From: JAGWAJ01 sp026707615
GTDB lineage: Bacteria; Acidobacteriota; Vicinamibacteria; Vicinamibacterales; UBA8438
Assembly: GCA_965207595.1 (NCBI GenBank)
Contig: CBDBMW010000012.1
Span: forward strand, 62,001 to 126,000
Direction: 5' to 3'
Length of the DNA stretch: 64,000 bases
The notes under the pieces were generated by a model, which was not told the DNA's origin, made no database searches, and was given only the letters and a program-made list of their open reading frames with translations. Numbering within the stretch: the stretch's first letter is position 1; each line of letters starts with the position of its first letter. This document shows, one piece after another, positions 9,301 to 15,954 of the stretch. A program made the translations under genes and the position numbers.

Positions 9301-10030
9301 GGGGCGCGTCGAGCTGGCGCTCCGCGGGGACGCGGGCCTGGTGCGGCTGGAGACCGGTGACGGTCTCGAAGCCGTCGACGGTCTGGCGGCAAGCGTCGAG
9401 CGCTATCGGCTGGGTCTGGAGACCTCCCATACGACGCGGTGGGCGAGCGGAGTGTCGCTGACACCGTTTGCGCTGGTGAGCGGCCGGTACGACGGCGGCG
9501 ACGGGGAAGCGGGGAGCGGGCTCGAGGCCGCGGGGGGCGTGCGGCTCGCGCATCGGGATTCGGGATTCGGGCTGACCGCGCAGGGCCGCGTGCTGGCGCT
9601 CCACGCGGGGACGGGGTACCGGGAGCGAGGCATCAGCGTAACCGCGCTGCTCGCGCCCGGCGGCCGGGGCGGGCGTGGCCTCTCACTGGCGGTGACCCCC
9701 AGTTGGGGGACGCCGGCCAGCGGCGGCGAGGCGGTCTGGCGTGAGGGCGGCCTGGGTCGGTGGCATCGTACGACCCGGACCGACGACGCCGGCGCGCTGA
9801 ACGCCCAGGTTGGCTACGGCCTCCTGATGCCGGGCGGACGCGTGGTGACGCCGTTCAGCGACATCGCGTACGGACCCGAACACCGCCGTTTGCGAGTGGG
9901 GCTGCGGTTGCGGAGCGAGACGGGGCGTCCCGCGCCGCTCCACTGGGAGCTTGCCGGCGAGCGGACGGAGTTCGGGCCGGGAGCACGAGACCACCGGCTG
10001 AGCGTGATCGGAGGGCTGCGGTTCGAGTAG
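6329..10030 (+). CDS. Large surface protein: Ig-like repeats plus autotransporter-type barrel
   Basis: 1233 aa. The frame is open far upstream, but TTG at 6329 is preferred: GGAG lies 7 nt upstream and a signal peptide follows, ending at VAVAQ. Four related beta-sandwich repeats of about 130 residues each begin near 6460, 6840, 7235 and 7625 (pattern G-DTY-x-x-GE-x-I, then FxYxVxxxDxDxDGVSIxxxAL, then xKVDG). Two shorter Ig-like modules follow (about 8010 and 8270). After a helical linker, the last 300 residues resemble an autotransporter barrel (WTVWGSGDAQSF at its entry, aromatic strand ends, final GGLRFE). It is probably an adhesin-like passenger exported through its own barrel. Ligand unknown. 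Confidence 0.78.
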   Translation: MTNAPSVARGRLPLLRGCLLCGLSVSGMQVGVAVAQDVSAPRVDGVRITSSPARGDTYGPGETIRVRVTFDEPVVESGSPRLALKIGTETRWARLQTGFSPNPFPVVPFLYHVQPADFDADGVSVPADALRLDGGSIRDAGGNEVDPDLGRHAIVNHRYHKVDGAGDPRPVVTRLQVWRPPEGDTFELGSRIRIEVGFQAAVVVTGAPTLVLGIGHAMREAVYRGTYDETRDAPDRRLIFEYWVQGTDMDPDGLSIESDALRLNGGSIRGQVAAVDADVGLDHFAFANDPDLKVDGGLSRPARILELWFDTVPWDGDTYRQGEAISVGVRFSKGVPLDLPLGSSVPTLTLRIGRQDRHARFFAQESDGSALYFEYSVEERDSDEDGVSIPANALQTNGVPIRDREGGDADLNHAGLGDDPRRKVNGRLNPHPAVTDVTFESVPRWGATYAAGETIEVAVSFPQEIAELDVSDHWPYLELGIGARTRRAEMSSRGRTWTLGHQYFFVYVVQPEDRDANGVSIGPDALHLTATDASGRRFDTNLDGHTVSDDPAHRVDGGLLAGLPGTLRPLELGAGGAGVAVDVTAAFYGDVADYSASSSRPRVAGVSTAGAIVTVVPLRRGTTTVEVVARRESRTARVSFEVTVVTALAPVGTLPAMELVIGGPVSSVDVAGAFRGGATHYTATSTDVRVATVVTSGATVSVTPVGEGEAVVAVTAGNVLGTATQSFPVAVVRDPIEGRVLDAALAALGRSLLASVATTLESRFRAAPEEAVFTVGSRPLPVGRGAGEARRGRRDASVAFGVRSDAALRGRGFGRETSPGSTGSAGAGRWAGGDVLAGSNFMLPLGASARADDPDPGGIRWTVWGSGDAQSFAGGLGPAASYDGGMRIGHVGIDAGGRRWLAGAFVSRSSGRADYRFRAKATGLGYLDTTLTSVQPYFRWAPARGTEVWMALGAGVGEMEAERPHSGRGREATRLAMRLGVLGGRQTVATVGRVELALRGDAGLVRLETGDGLEAVDGLAASVERYRLGLETSHTTRWASGVSLTPFALVSGRYDGGDGEAGSGLEAAGGVRLAHRDSGFGLTAQGRVLALHAGTGYRERGISVTALLAPGGRGGRGLSLAVTPSWGTPASGGEAVWREGGLGRWHRTTRTDDAGALNAQVGYGLLMPGGRVVTPFSDIAYGPEHRRLRVGLRLRSETGRPAPLHWELAGERTEFGPGARDHRLSVIGGLRFE

Positions 10031-10300
10031 CGGGAGCCTTGGGCGTCGGCGACCCGCAGTGCGGCCCGGGTGCCCGAGCGAACCTTCGCGAGGCCGTCGT
10101 CCTGGTGATCGAAGCCAACCGTATGCTGGCCCGCGAGGATGCGGCCGGTGCGGTCACCCGAGAACCCCAGCGGAACAGAAGCTCCCGGCTCCCTATTCAA
10201 AGCGTACAGCCCTCCAACCCGCCGGCCCGCGCGCCGGAAAGGGTAATGCGTCGTCGCGCGGGACCGAAAACACCTACGGGCGTCGAGAGGCGAGACCGAC

Positions 10301-10561
10301 ATGAGCTGGCGGGACCTGGTGCGAAGCGTCTTGTTCCGGTGCGTCGCGGAGGCGTGGGTCGAGACGGACAGCAGGGGCCGGCAGCGGTGGGGCTGGCGTC
10401 TCCGGAATCGCGACGGCAGGGTGATCCGAAGGCTCAACGAGCGGCACGGAGACCCGGGCCGGGCCTTCGATGCGGGCGTTCGCTACTTCGGGCGGTGGAG
10501 TCTCAGCCGGGACCGGAATGAGGGCACGAAGCGCCGGCCGCGATCCGGGGACGCGCGGTAG
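10301..10561 (+). CDS. Small protein of unnamed family, 86 aa
   Basis: ATG preceded by GAGAGG. The sequence (LVRSVLFRCVAEAWVETD, then RWGWRLRNRDGRVIRRLNE, then AFDAGVRYFGRW) is small and basic. It aligns with the product at 15281-15484 over its whole first 60 residues (AW, then W-x-W-x-LR-x-x-x-GR, then A-x-x-x-x-R-(F/Y)FG). The W-x-W-x-LR pattern recalls YegP-type (DUF1508) beta-hairpins, but I cannot confirm membership. The preceding 270 bp (10031-10300) show no gene. Confidence 0.5.
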   Translation: MSWRDLVRSVLFRCVAEAWVETDSRGRQRWGWRLRNRDGRVIRRLNERHGDPGRAFDAGVRYFGRWSLSRDRNEGTKRRPRSGDAR

Positions 10562-10751
10562 GACCCCAGCCCAACGTTCCGGCCGCGGTGATCGGCAACG
10601 GCTACTGGCAGCGGCGCCACCCTCAATCTCCGCCTCGATCTCGCTCAGCCCGCGCGAGCAGTCGGCGGCCGTTCGCGGTCGTGCCGACAGCGGCCGGCCA
10701 ATTGCGCCACCGGGCGCCTGAAGGCTGGCCGCGGACCCTGCCAAGCCAGCA

Positions 10752-11030
10752 TCAGCGTTGAAGGTCGGGTTTCATCTTGTACACCTCGCGGCGATGCCTG
10801 ATGAAGTGAACAACCACCCGTCGCTTCGTCTTATCGCGAGTGTAGAGCACCCGGTAATCGCCCACGCGCAACTTGAACACGCCCTGCCACGGGCCGGCCA
10901 GCGTCTCGAGCCTGACCGTCTCGATGTTCTCCGCCAGCCTGTGCAACTTCGTGACGACGCGGCGCGCTACGGCCGGATCCAAACGCCGAAGGTCGGCCGT
11001 CGCTGTCGGCGTCAGCGCGACCTGGGTCAT
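10752..11030 (-). CDS. RelE/ParE-type toxin
   Basis: 92 aa, usual length. The fold markers are clear: LTPTATADLRRL, then GPWQGVFKLRVGDYRVLYT, and a C-terminal RRVVVHFIRHRREVYK with the Arg/His/Tyr cluster used by RelE mRNases. ATG overlaps the stop of the upstream antitoxin by 4 nt (ATGA), the standard arrangement of type II systems. RelE-like members cleave mRNA at the ribosome and ParE-like members attack gyrase; the basic C-terminal residues favour RelE, but this is inference. Confidence 0.85.
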   Translation of the reverse strand: MTQVALTPTATADLRRLDPAVARRVVTKLHRLAENIETVRLETLAGPWQGVFKLRVGDYRVLYTRDKTKRRVVVHFIRHRREVYKMKPDLQR

Positions 11031-11251
11031 CCCGAAGATCCAGGCCGGTCTACGATCTCTGAGAGGTTCGTCGTTCTTCCTCCGGCGTCAACTTCCGCAA
11101 GAGAATGCCGCAACTGCTCGGCGAAATCGTCACGCACCGTCAGTCCTTCGTCGGGATCGCCGAGCAGTTCTGTGACGGACTGAATCACGGTTTCGCGGAC
11201 GAGCGCCCTGAACTCACTTACGGTCAAGTCTGCGATCCTGGGGTTCGCCAT
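11027..11251 (-). CDS. Antitoxin partner of the RelE/ParE toxin
   Basis: 74 aa. ATG at 11251, with AAGGGA about 8 nt upstream. It has an N-terminal strand-helix (RIADLTVSEFRALVRETV), then an acidic segment (LLGDPDEGLTVRDDF), then a helix (EQLRHSLAEV). The TVSEFRALV stretch resembles antitoxins that dimerise via a short DNA-binding element. Function rests on its position and the 4-nt overlap with the toxin gene. The family is not named. Confidence 0.7.
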   Translation of the reverse strand: MANPRIADLTVSEFRALVRETVIQSVTELLGDPDEGLTVRDDFAEQLRHSLAEVDAGGRTTNLSEIVDRPGSSG

Positions 11252-11588
11252 CGCGTGGTTCCCTTTCCATCTTGAGCTTCTCGCTCGCCCGCCCGCCGAC
11301 TCGACCCCGCCAAGCTCACAAGGCAGCGACCGGTAACCGTGTATCACAACACGAATCTCGGATCCAGGGCGCGAAGGCGCCGTTGTTTCAGAGCATCGAC
11401 CGGTCGCGCCGCCTGAGCGGTCGGTCACTGACGGGAGCGCGGTCGACCGACGGGTCGGCACCGTCCGGCATCGTCTCTGGCTGTGCATCGACAACCCAAA
11501 TGAGCCGACCATAGAACTCCTGCCGCATGGACAATCTCTTGCCACTCTCGAGGAAATTCGTTCTTCCACGCTCTGTGCCAGTCCGTCT

Positions 11589-11672
11589 GAGACCCGCCTC
11601 ATCCGCTGGATGGTCGGCACGGTGCTCGCGACCGGTGGGCTGACCTTCGCGATCCTGCGTTTCCTCGGATAG
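11589..11672 (+). pseudogene. Tail of a coiled-coil membrane-anchored protein
   Basis: Open to the stop at 11670-11672: ETRLIRWMVGTVLATGGLTF, ending in AILRFLG. This is the C-terminal anchor of a common small-protein type (coiled coil followed by one C-terminal membrane helix). The coiled-coil part upstream is unrecognisable, so this is a relic. Confidence 0.5.
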
Positions 11673-11712
11673 GCGGCTGTCGCCCGGCCGCAAGCACCTG
11701 GGCTTCACGTAG

Positions 11713-11838
11713 CAGGCCCGGCAACTGGCCCTGACGGCCGCCGTCCTGGTACTGATGGCGGTGGCGGCCGGCGCCTCGCTCGTCCCGGCCCGCCGCGCGA
11801 CGCGGGCCAATCCTCACCGCACGCTACAGGCCGAGTAG
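11713..11838 (+). pseudogene. Tail of a MacB/FtsX-type ABC permease
   Basis: 41 codons without a start. It reads ALTAAVLVLMAVAAGASLVP, then ARRATRANPHRTLQAE and stop. The last membrane helix followed by PARRA-x-x-x-(N/D)P is the signature end of MacB-type efflux permeases. The remaining protein is absent; a stop immediately precedes the fragment. Confidence 0.6.
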
Positions 11839-11861
11839 CGCCGGGAACCGGCCGCCGGCGA

Positions 11862-13406
11862 TCAGCCGGCCTGCGGGACGGCGCGGGGCGGGGCCGACCG
11901 GACGAGCATCCGGAACGGCGCCGGGCGGGTGAGCCACCAGACGGCGGCCGCGGGGAGGGCCAGGGCCCAGCCGCGGAGCAGGCCCACGTGGGGGTCGAAG
12001 CCGTAGTGGTGGGCGAGCGCGTCGACGGGGACGCTGACGGCCGCCTGCACCAGGACGACCACGGCGAGGCCGACCAGCGCGCGCCGCCACGACCGGGCCA
12101 GGCCGCCGCCGGACACCGCGATCCAGAGCGCGGCGAACAGGCCCACCTGGAACGCCGGCAGGATGGCCCACGCCCCCTGGTCGTCCGCGAAGGCGGGCCC
12201 GGCGTATCCGGCGAGCGACTGCAGGCCGCCCACCGCACCGCCGACGACGGCGCCCAGGACGGGGGCCGCCGCGAACGCCGCCACCGCGCCGAGGGCCACC
12301 GCGGCCGCCGCCCGCGCGGCGCCGCGCCGGACCGTGTCCGCGGTGCGGAACGCCGCCACCGCGACCAGGATCACGGCGACCAGCGTCTGCGAGAAGGCGT
12401 GGATGGCCACGGCGTAGGAGCCGATGACCGCCGCGGGAACCGCCAGCACCAGGAGCCTCGAGACGCCCAGCGCGAAGAACACGAGCGGCGTCGCCACGAG
12501 CATCGCGGTCCGCCGCCGCCAGCCGATCGGCGCGGCCAGCCCCGCGGCGACGTAGAGGGGGATGAGTGGCGTGAAAATGCACTCCTGCGTAACTAGAAAC
12601 ACGCCGTGCCCGGTGCGGATGATCGGCCCGAGGGTCATCACGGTGGCCCCCGTCGCCGCCAGGACGGCCCCGCCGGTGGCCGCGATCCAGCCCGCGACGA
12701 CGTCGACGAACGGGCTCTCGTAGAAGAAGGGCGCCGTGGCGAAGTAGACCGCCACGAGGACCGCGGCCAGCAGCAGGAAGCGCCGCGAGGCCGCGCCGAG
12801 CACCAGGCCGCCGGTCGCGTCCGCGCCGCCGGCCGAGCCCGCGCCCGTCCCGGACCCTCCCGGGCCGCCGAGGCCCTGCCGGCCCATCCAGGCGTAGACG
12901 AAGCCTGCCGCTACGAGGATCAGGATGCCGGGCCAGACGTAGACGTGCAGCAGGTCGAGCAGCGCCCGGTTCTCGGCGATGAGCGAGAGGTGCCCCAGCC
13001 GGACGATGTTGAAGGCGGTGATGATCGTGAAGCCGACCGCCGCCGCGCGCAGCCGCGAGCCCCAGGTGGCGGGGAAGGCGAAGATGGCCCCCGCGCAGAG
13101 CGCCAGCGGGTCGCCCCCGCTGCAGCTCGCCCCGGCGTAGACGAGGTCGGACGGCGCCCCCGTGAGCTGGTCCGCCACCCGCTGCTGGACCTCGGCGAAC
13201 GGCGTCAGGAGCACCCGCTCCACCCACGGCAGCCGCATCAGGCCGAAGAGCCCGACGAACCACGCCCCCGTGATGAGCGTGAAGCGGAGCATGGCGTTCC
13301 CCTCGGCCCCGCCGGCCGCCGGACGCGCGGCTCCGCGGTCCGCCGGGGGCTCCGGAGTCTCCGGGGGCTTCCGATTCGATGCCGGGTGGCTCGCTCCACC
13401 GTCCAT
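11862..13406 (-). CDS. Exosortase-family protease with two catalytic domains
   Basis: 514 aa polytopic inner-membrane protein. Exosortases cut C-terminal sorting tags of exported proteins using Cys, Arg and His. Domain 1 shows Cys95 (in ASCSGGDP), Arg136 (FNIVRLG) and His154 (LLHVYVWP). Domain 2 repeats the set: Cys276 (TQECIFTP), Arg317 (GVSRLLV) and His336 (AIHAFSQ). Cys-to-Arg spacing is 41 residues in both, which argues for internal duplication. Start 13406 follows GGAAGGAG at 7 nt; 13292 (GAGGGG at 6 nt) is an alternative that drops a Pro-rich cytoplasmic head. The secreted FN3 protein upstream ends in a tag-helix-Arg cluster and is the likely substrate. Confidence 0.82.
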   Translation of the reverse strand: MDGGASHPASNRKPPETPEPPADRGAARPAAGGAEGNAMLRFTLITGAWFVGLFGLMRLPWVERVLLTPFAEVQQRVADQLTGAPSDLVYAGASCSGGDPLALCAGAIFAFPATWGSRLRAAAVGFTIITAFNIVRLGHLSLIAENRALLDLLHVYVWPGILILVAAGFVYAWMGRQGLGGPGGSGTGAGSAGGADATGGLVLGAASRRFLLLAAVLVAVYFATAPFFYESPFVDVVAGWIAATGGAVLAATGATVMTLGPIIRTGHGVFLVTQECIFTPLIPLYVAAGLAAPIGWRRRTAMLVATPLVFFALGVSRLLVLAVPAAVIGSYAVAIHAFSQTLVAVILVAVAAFRTADTVRRGAARAAAAVALGAVAAFAAAPVLGAVVGGAVGGLQSLAGYAGPAFADDQGAWAILPAFQVGLFAALWIAVSGGGLARSWRRALVGLAVVVLVQAAVSVPVDALAHHYGFDPHVGLLRGWALALPAAAVWWLTRPAPFRMLVRSAPPRAVPQAG

Positions 13407-13530
13407 CAGGGCGCTCCTTCCGCGACCGGTCGGCGCACAGCGAACCCGTGGCCGCACACGCCAACGTAGAGCATAGCAGCAGCGATCCCGGCGGGAGCCG
13501 GGCAGGAGGAGGGAGGACCAGAAAGAAGAA

Positions 13531-13576
13531 GCGCGGCCGGCGCCCCCACCCTATGCGGGTGAGGCGCCGGCCGCGC
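13531..13576 (-). terminator. Intrinsic terminator after the FN3 gene
   Basis: Perfect 14-bp inverted repeat (GCGCGGCCGGCGCC at 13531-13544, its complement at 13563-13576), followed on the minus strand by TTCTTCTTTCT. It separates the FN3 gene from the exosortase gene, so the two are probably not one transcript. A second, weaker hairpin (13589-13616, GGCCCCGGGAG pairing with CTCCCGGAGGCC) lies between it and the FN3 stop. Confidence 0.75.
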
Positions 13577-13634
13577 CCGAAGAGAGCAGGCCCCGGGAGT
13601 TCGCCCTCCCGGAGGCCTGTATGTCGAGCGACTG

Positions 13635-14513
13635 CTACTGCTGCAGGCGCCGGCGACCGGCCGCGACGAGTCCGGCGCCGAGGAGCAGGATGCCGACCAG
13701 CGGCAGAGCCGGCGTCTCGGTCATCATGCCGTCGTCCTCGCCGACCGTGGCGGCCTCGTCGCCCGGATCGGACTCGTCATTGTCCAGGACCGAGTAGGGT
13801 CCCGGCACCCCGGCGCTGTTCGTGGCCATCACCCGCGCCTGGTAGGTGACGCCGTTGTCGAGACCCTCGAACATGAACATGGTCATGTCGCCCATGACCT
13901 TCTTGCCGCCCTCGTCGTCGCCCATATCCGGCACCCACTTGCCGAACAGTCCGCCGGCCACCTCGCGCTTCTGCACCCGGTAGTGATCGATCGTCAGACC
14001 GGCCTCACCGGGGTACGGCGCATCCCACATGACGGTGAACGTGCCGTCGCCGCCCATCGCCTTGACGTTCCTCGGAGGAGCGGGTCCACCCGCCTCCTCA
14101 GTCGTGGCCTCCTGCTTCTCAGCGTCGGTGGCGGCGCTCGACTGTACGATGCTGGCCTCAACGACCCCGTTCTCATCCATCTCAACGATCGCGGCGCGGT
14201 ACTTCGTGTTGGGCTCCAACCCGGTGAACGTTGCCTCGTCGGTCGTCCGACCGCTCACATCCATGGAGTCCGTGTGGTTGCCAATGGTCGGATCCATCGC
14301 GGTGTCGCCCTGCTTCCGGATGTAGATGCGATACCCCACCGTCGCAGCGGCATCGTCGATGGTCCACTCAAGGGCCAGCGCGTCGAAGCGGGCCGGGTCG
14401 GTCGACATGATCTCCAACTCCGCCAGCTGTGCCTGCGCCGCCGTTGGCGCGAGGAGCGCGACCGCCGCCAGCAACGCGCCGAAAGTGAAGAATGAACGCC
14501 GTGTGCTCATCAT
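13635..14513 (-). CDS. Secreted FN3 protein with PALPLVG C-terminal sorting tag
   Basis: 292 aa. Start ATG 14513 (a second ATG follows at 14510) behind GGAGGAGACAC. Signal peptide ends near PTAAQAQ. Two fibronectin type III-like domains follow (first: ALALEWTIDD to FTGLEPNTKYRAAIVEMDENG; second: PPRNVKAMGGDGTFTVMWDAP to FEGLDNGVTYQARVMATNSAG). The C-terminus has an acidic linker, the motif TPALPLVG, one membrane helix and a basic end (RRRLQQ), the tripartite plan of exosortase substrates. The tag differs from the well-known VPEP tag. The adjacent double-domain exosortase is the expected processing enzyme. Likely surface-exposed; binding partner unknown. Confidence 0.8.
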   Translation of the reverse strand: MMSTRRSFFTFGALLAAVALLAPTAAQAQLAELEIMSTDPARFDALALEWTIDDAAATVGYRIYIRKQGDTAMDPTIGNHTDSMDVSGRTTDEATFTGLEPNTKYRAAIVEMDENGVVEASIVQSSAATDAEKQEATTEEAGGPAPPRNVKAMGGDGTFTVMWDAPYPGEAGLTIDHYRVQKREVAGGLFGKWVPDMGDDEGGKKVMGDMTMFMFEGLDNGVTYQARVMATNSAGVPGPYSVLDNDESDPGDEAATVGEDDGMMTETPALPLVGILLLGAGLVAAGRRRLQQ

Positions 14514-15125
14514 GTGTCTCCTCCAGAAAGACCGTACGGTGACTGCCGGGAACTCCCTCACAAGCCCTCCATTGAAGCTAGCTTCGGCCCGCCGAACAGC
14601 GAGGCCGCGGCCACTGCTGGCCGACTGACCGATTCCGGCTTCCAAGACAGGCGTGCGAAAGAGCTGGCAACACGGCGAACACGTCGACGGCTCGACCCGC
14701 CTCGGTGGACGCACGCTGGCCCCGATCGCTTGTCAACTCGGGACCACAGAGATTCGCCAACATGGAAACCGACCTCAACGCCGCGGAGCATAACACAACC
14801 GCAAGTTCGTGCCAACGGGCACCGGTTGCAAGCCGTGGGGGCCGCCCGGCCCCTTGCCGCGCCTTCCCTGGGCATCGTGCGCGGCCGCTCCGCCGGACCA
14901 CGCATGCTAGCACAAGTTCCGGGCGCCGGATGCAAGCCCCTGGCAACTTTTTCCATTCTAGCCCAGGCGACGGCTCCACGACACCGCCTCCTCGCACTCC
15001 AACCCCGGTTTTCGGCCTTTCGGGCCCGGAGCATTAGGGGTCGAGGGTTCGGGAGATCACTCCCCCGGGGCGACGGTCATGAACCGCCGAAGAAGCGCTC
15101 GGCTTCCGCCGCCGCAGCCCATCCT
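14514..15125. other. Non-coding stretch upstream of the FN3 gene
   Basis: About 610 bp without a convincing gene. Near its right end (about 15077-15115) it carries a partial copy of the 3' end of the small gene at 15281-15484 (GCCGAAGAAGCGCTCGGC is shared), so a small duplication ended here. Confidence 0.5.
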
Positions 15126-15284
15126 TCAGAGGAAGAGAACGTAGAGCGCGAGGGCGGCCACGCTGACGGTGGAGGCGATGGCACCGACGACGAGCACTGC
15201 CTCGACGATCAGAAACAGCGCTTCGCGGGTCTCCCGCCTCCTGGCGCCGGACCGCGGCCGCCGCGGACTGCCGGCGTCGGTCAT
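15126..15284 (-). CDS. Single-pass small membrane protein, 52 aa
   Basis: ATG overlaps the stop of the upstream small gene (ATGA), so the two are translationally coupled. It has a basic N-terminus (RRPRSGARRRETRE) and one membrane helix (ALFLIVEAVLVVGAIASTVS, continuing to VLFL at the end). No family is recognised. It may anchor or partner the 67-aa protein encoded just before it. Confidence 0.5.
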   Translation of the reverse strand: MTDAGSPRRPRSGARRRETREALFLIVEAVLVVGAIASTVSVAALALYVLFL

Positions 15285-15484
15285 GGACCGCCGAAGAAGC
15301 GCTCGGCTTCCGCCGCCGCGGAGGCGCGGCTGCGGTGCCGGCCCACGCCGCTCGAATGGAGGGTGCGACCGGCCTGGTCGCGCAGGACCCAGATGTACCA
15401 CGGCGTCCGGTGGACGGGCCGGACGTCGTACCAGGCCTCGTTCTGGAGGCGGCAGAAGAGCCGCAGCAGGAGCTCGCGCAGCAT
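15281..15484 (-). CDS. Small protein of unnamed family, 67 aa
   Basis: Paralogue of the product at 10301-10561. Start 15484 is chosen because MLRELLLRLFCRLQNEAW then aligns with that protein's first residues; a GTG at 15559 gives 25 more residues with a better ribosome site. The core is NEAWYDV, then WYIWVLRDQAGRTLHSSG, then AEAERFFGG. The W-x-W/V-x-LR-x-x-x-GR pattern is shared. Followed by a coupled small membrane protein. No known function. Confidence 0.5.
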   Translation of the reverse strand: MLRELLLRLFCRLQNEAWYDVRPVHRTPWYIWVLRDQAGRTLHSSGVGRHRSRASAAAEAERFFGGP

Positions 15485-15954
15485 CCACCGCGCCGTTCCG
15501 ACCTCCGCCGCGGGCCTCGCGGCCGGCGGGACGGGCGTCCGGAGTCCGAGCGTCGTCACCCTCGAGCCTCTGATGACGAGCGCGAGGGGCAGGGAAACAC
15601 CGGCTGGCCCGCGTCCGCCTTCCTGTACAGAAGGTTACACCGGGGAACCCTCCGCAGCGGCTCTCTACTCGATTCGCGCCGGGCGAGCCGGGCGTCCGCG
15701 GACTGACGCGCCCCCTGCACACGACGCAGGTTGCAGTCGACGTTTTTCTCGCCCGGCGTGCGTTTTTTCCTTGACACCGCCTTGGGGGCACGTCGGCCCG
15801 AATCCAGGACCGCATCAGGATCCGGCGTCAGACGGCCTGTGGCCCCGCTGGGCGGGTTCGGAGCGCCGGCAGGGTGGTTTTCGTCCACCGGAGGCCTTCC
15901 ACGCGCCCTCCGTCGAGTACAAGCCCTTCAAAATCAGCATGTTACGATGCACGT
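15485..15954. other. Leader region of HNH unit 1
   Basis: No gene. From about 15695 to 15954 it matches 19137-19458 in front of the third HNH copy. It begins with GCGGACTGACGCGCCCC, the 3' end of a coiled-coil gene of the 17725 family, showing that another unit once lay to the left. It includes a GTGCGTTTTTTCCTTGACA stretch and ends in the promoter of the HNH gene. Confidence 0.5.
15943..15948 (+). promoter_or_regulatory. -10 element of HNH copy 1 (leaderless start)
   Basis: TACGAT preceded by TGT (extended -10 pattern TGTTACGAT), only 6 nt before ATG 15955. Transcription would start at or within two bases of the start codon, and no ribosome site is present. The identical element precedes the third copy (19447-19452). 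Confidence 0.5.

Larger units (their letters stand above)
11252..11861. other. Gene graveyard between TA pair and exosortase
   Basis: No intact gene. It holds two C-terminal relics on the plus strand (given separately, ending at 11672 and 11838), each in frame to its natural stop but without a start. Their presence side by side suggests that deletions fused the tails of two former genes. Confidence 0.5.

Noticed and set aside
15126..15815. A 229-residue minus-strand protein covering two small genes
   Set aside because: Only the last 52 codons look like protein; the rest is a shadow of the coupled gene at 15281-15484 and its upstream region.
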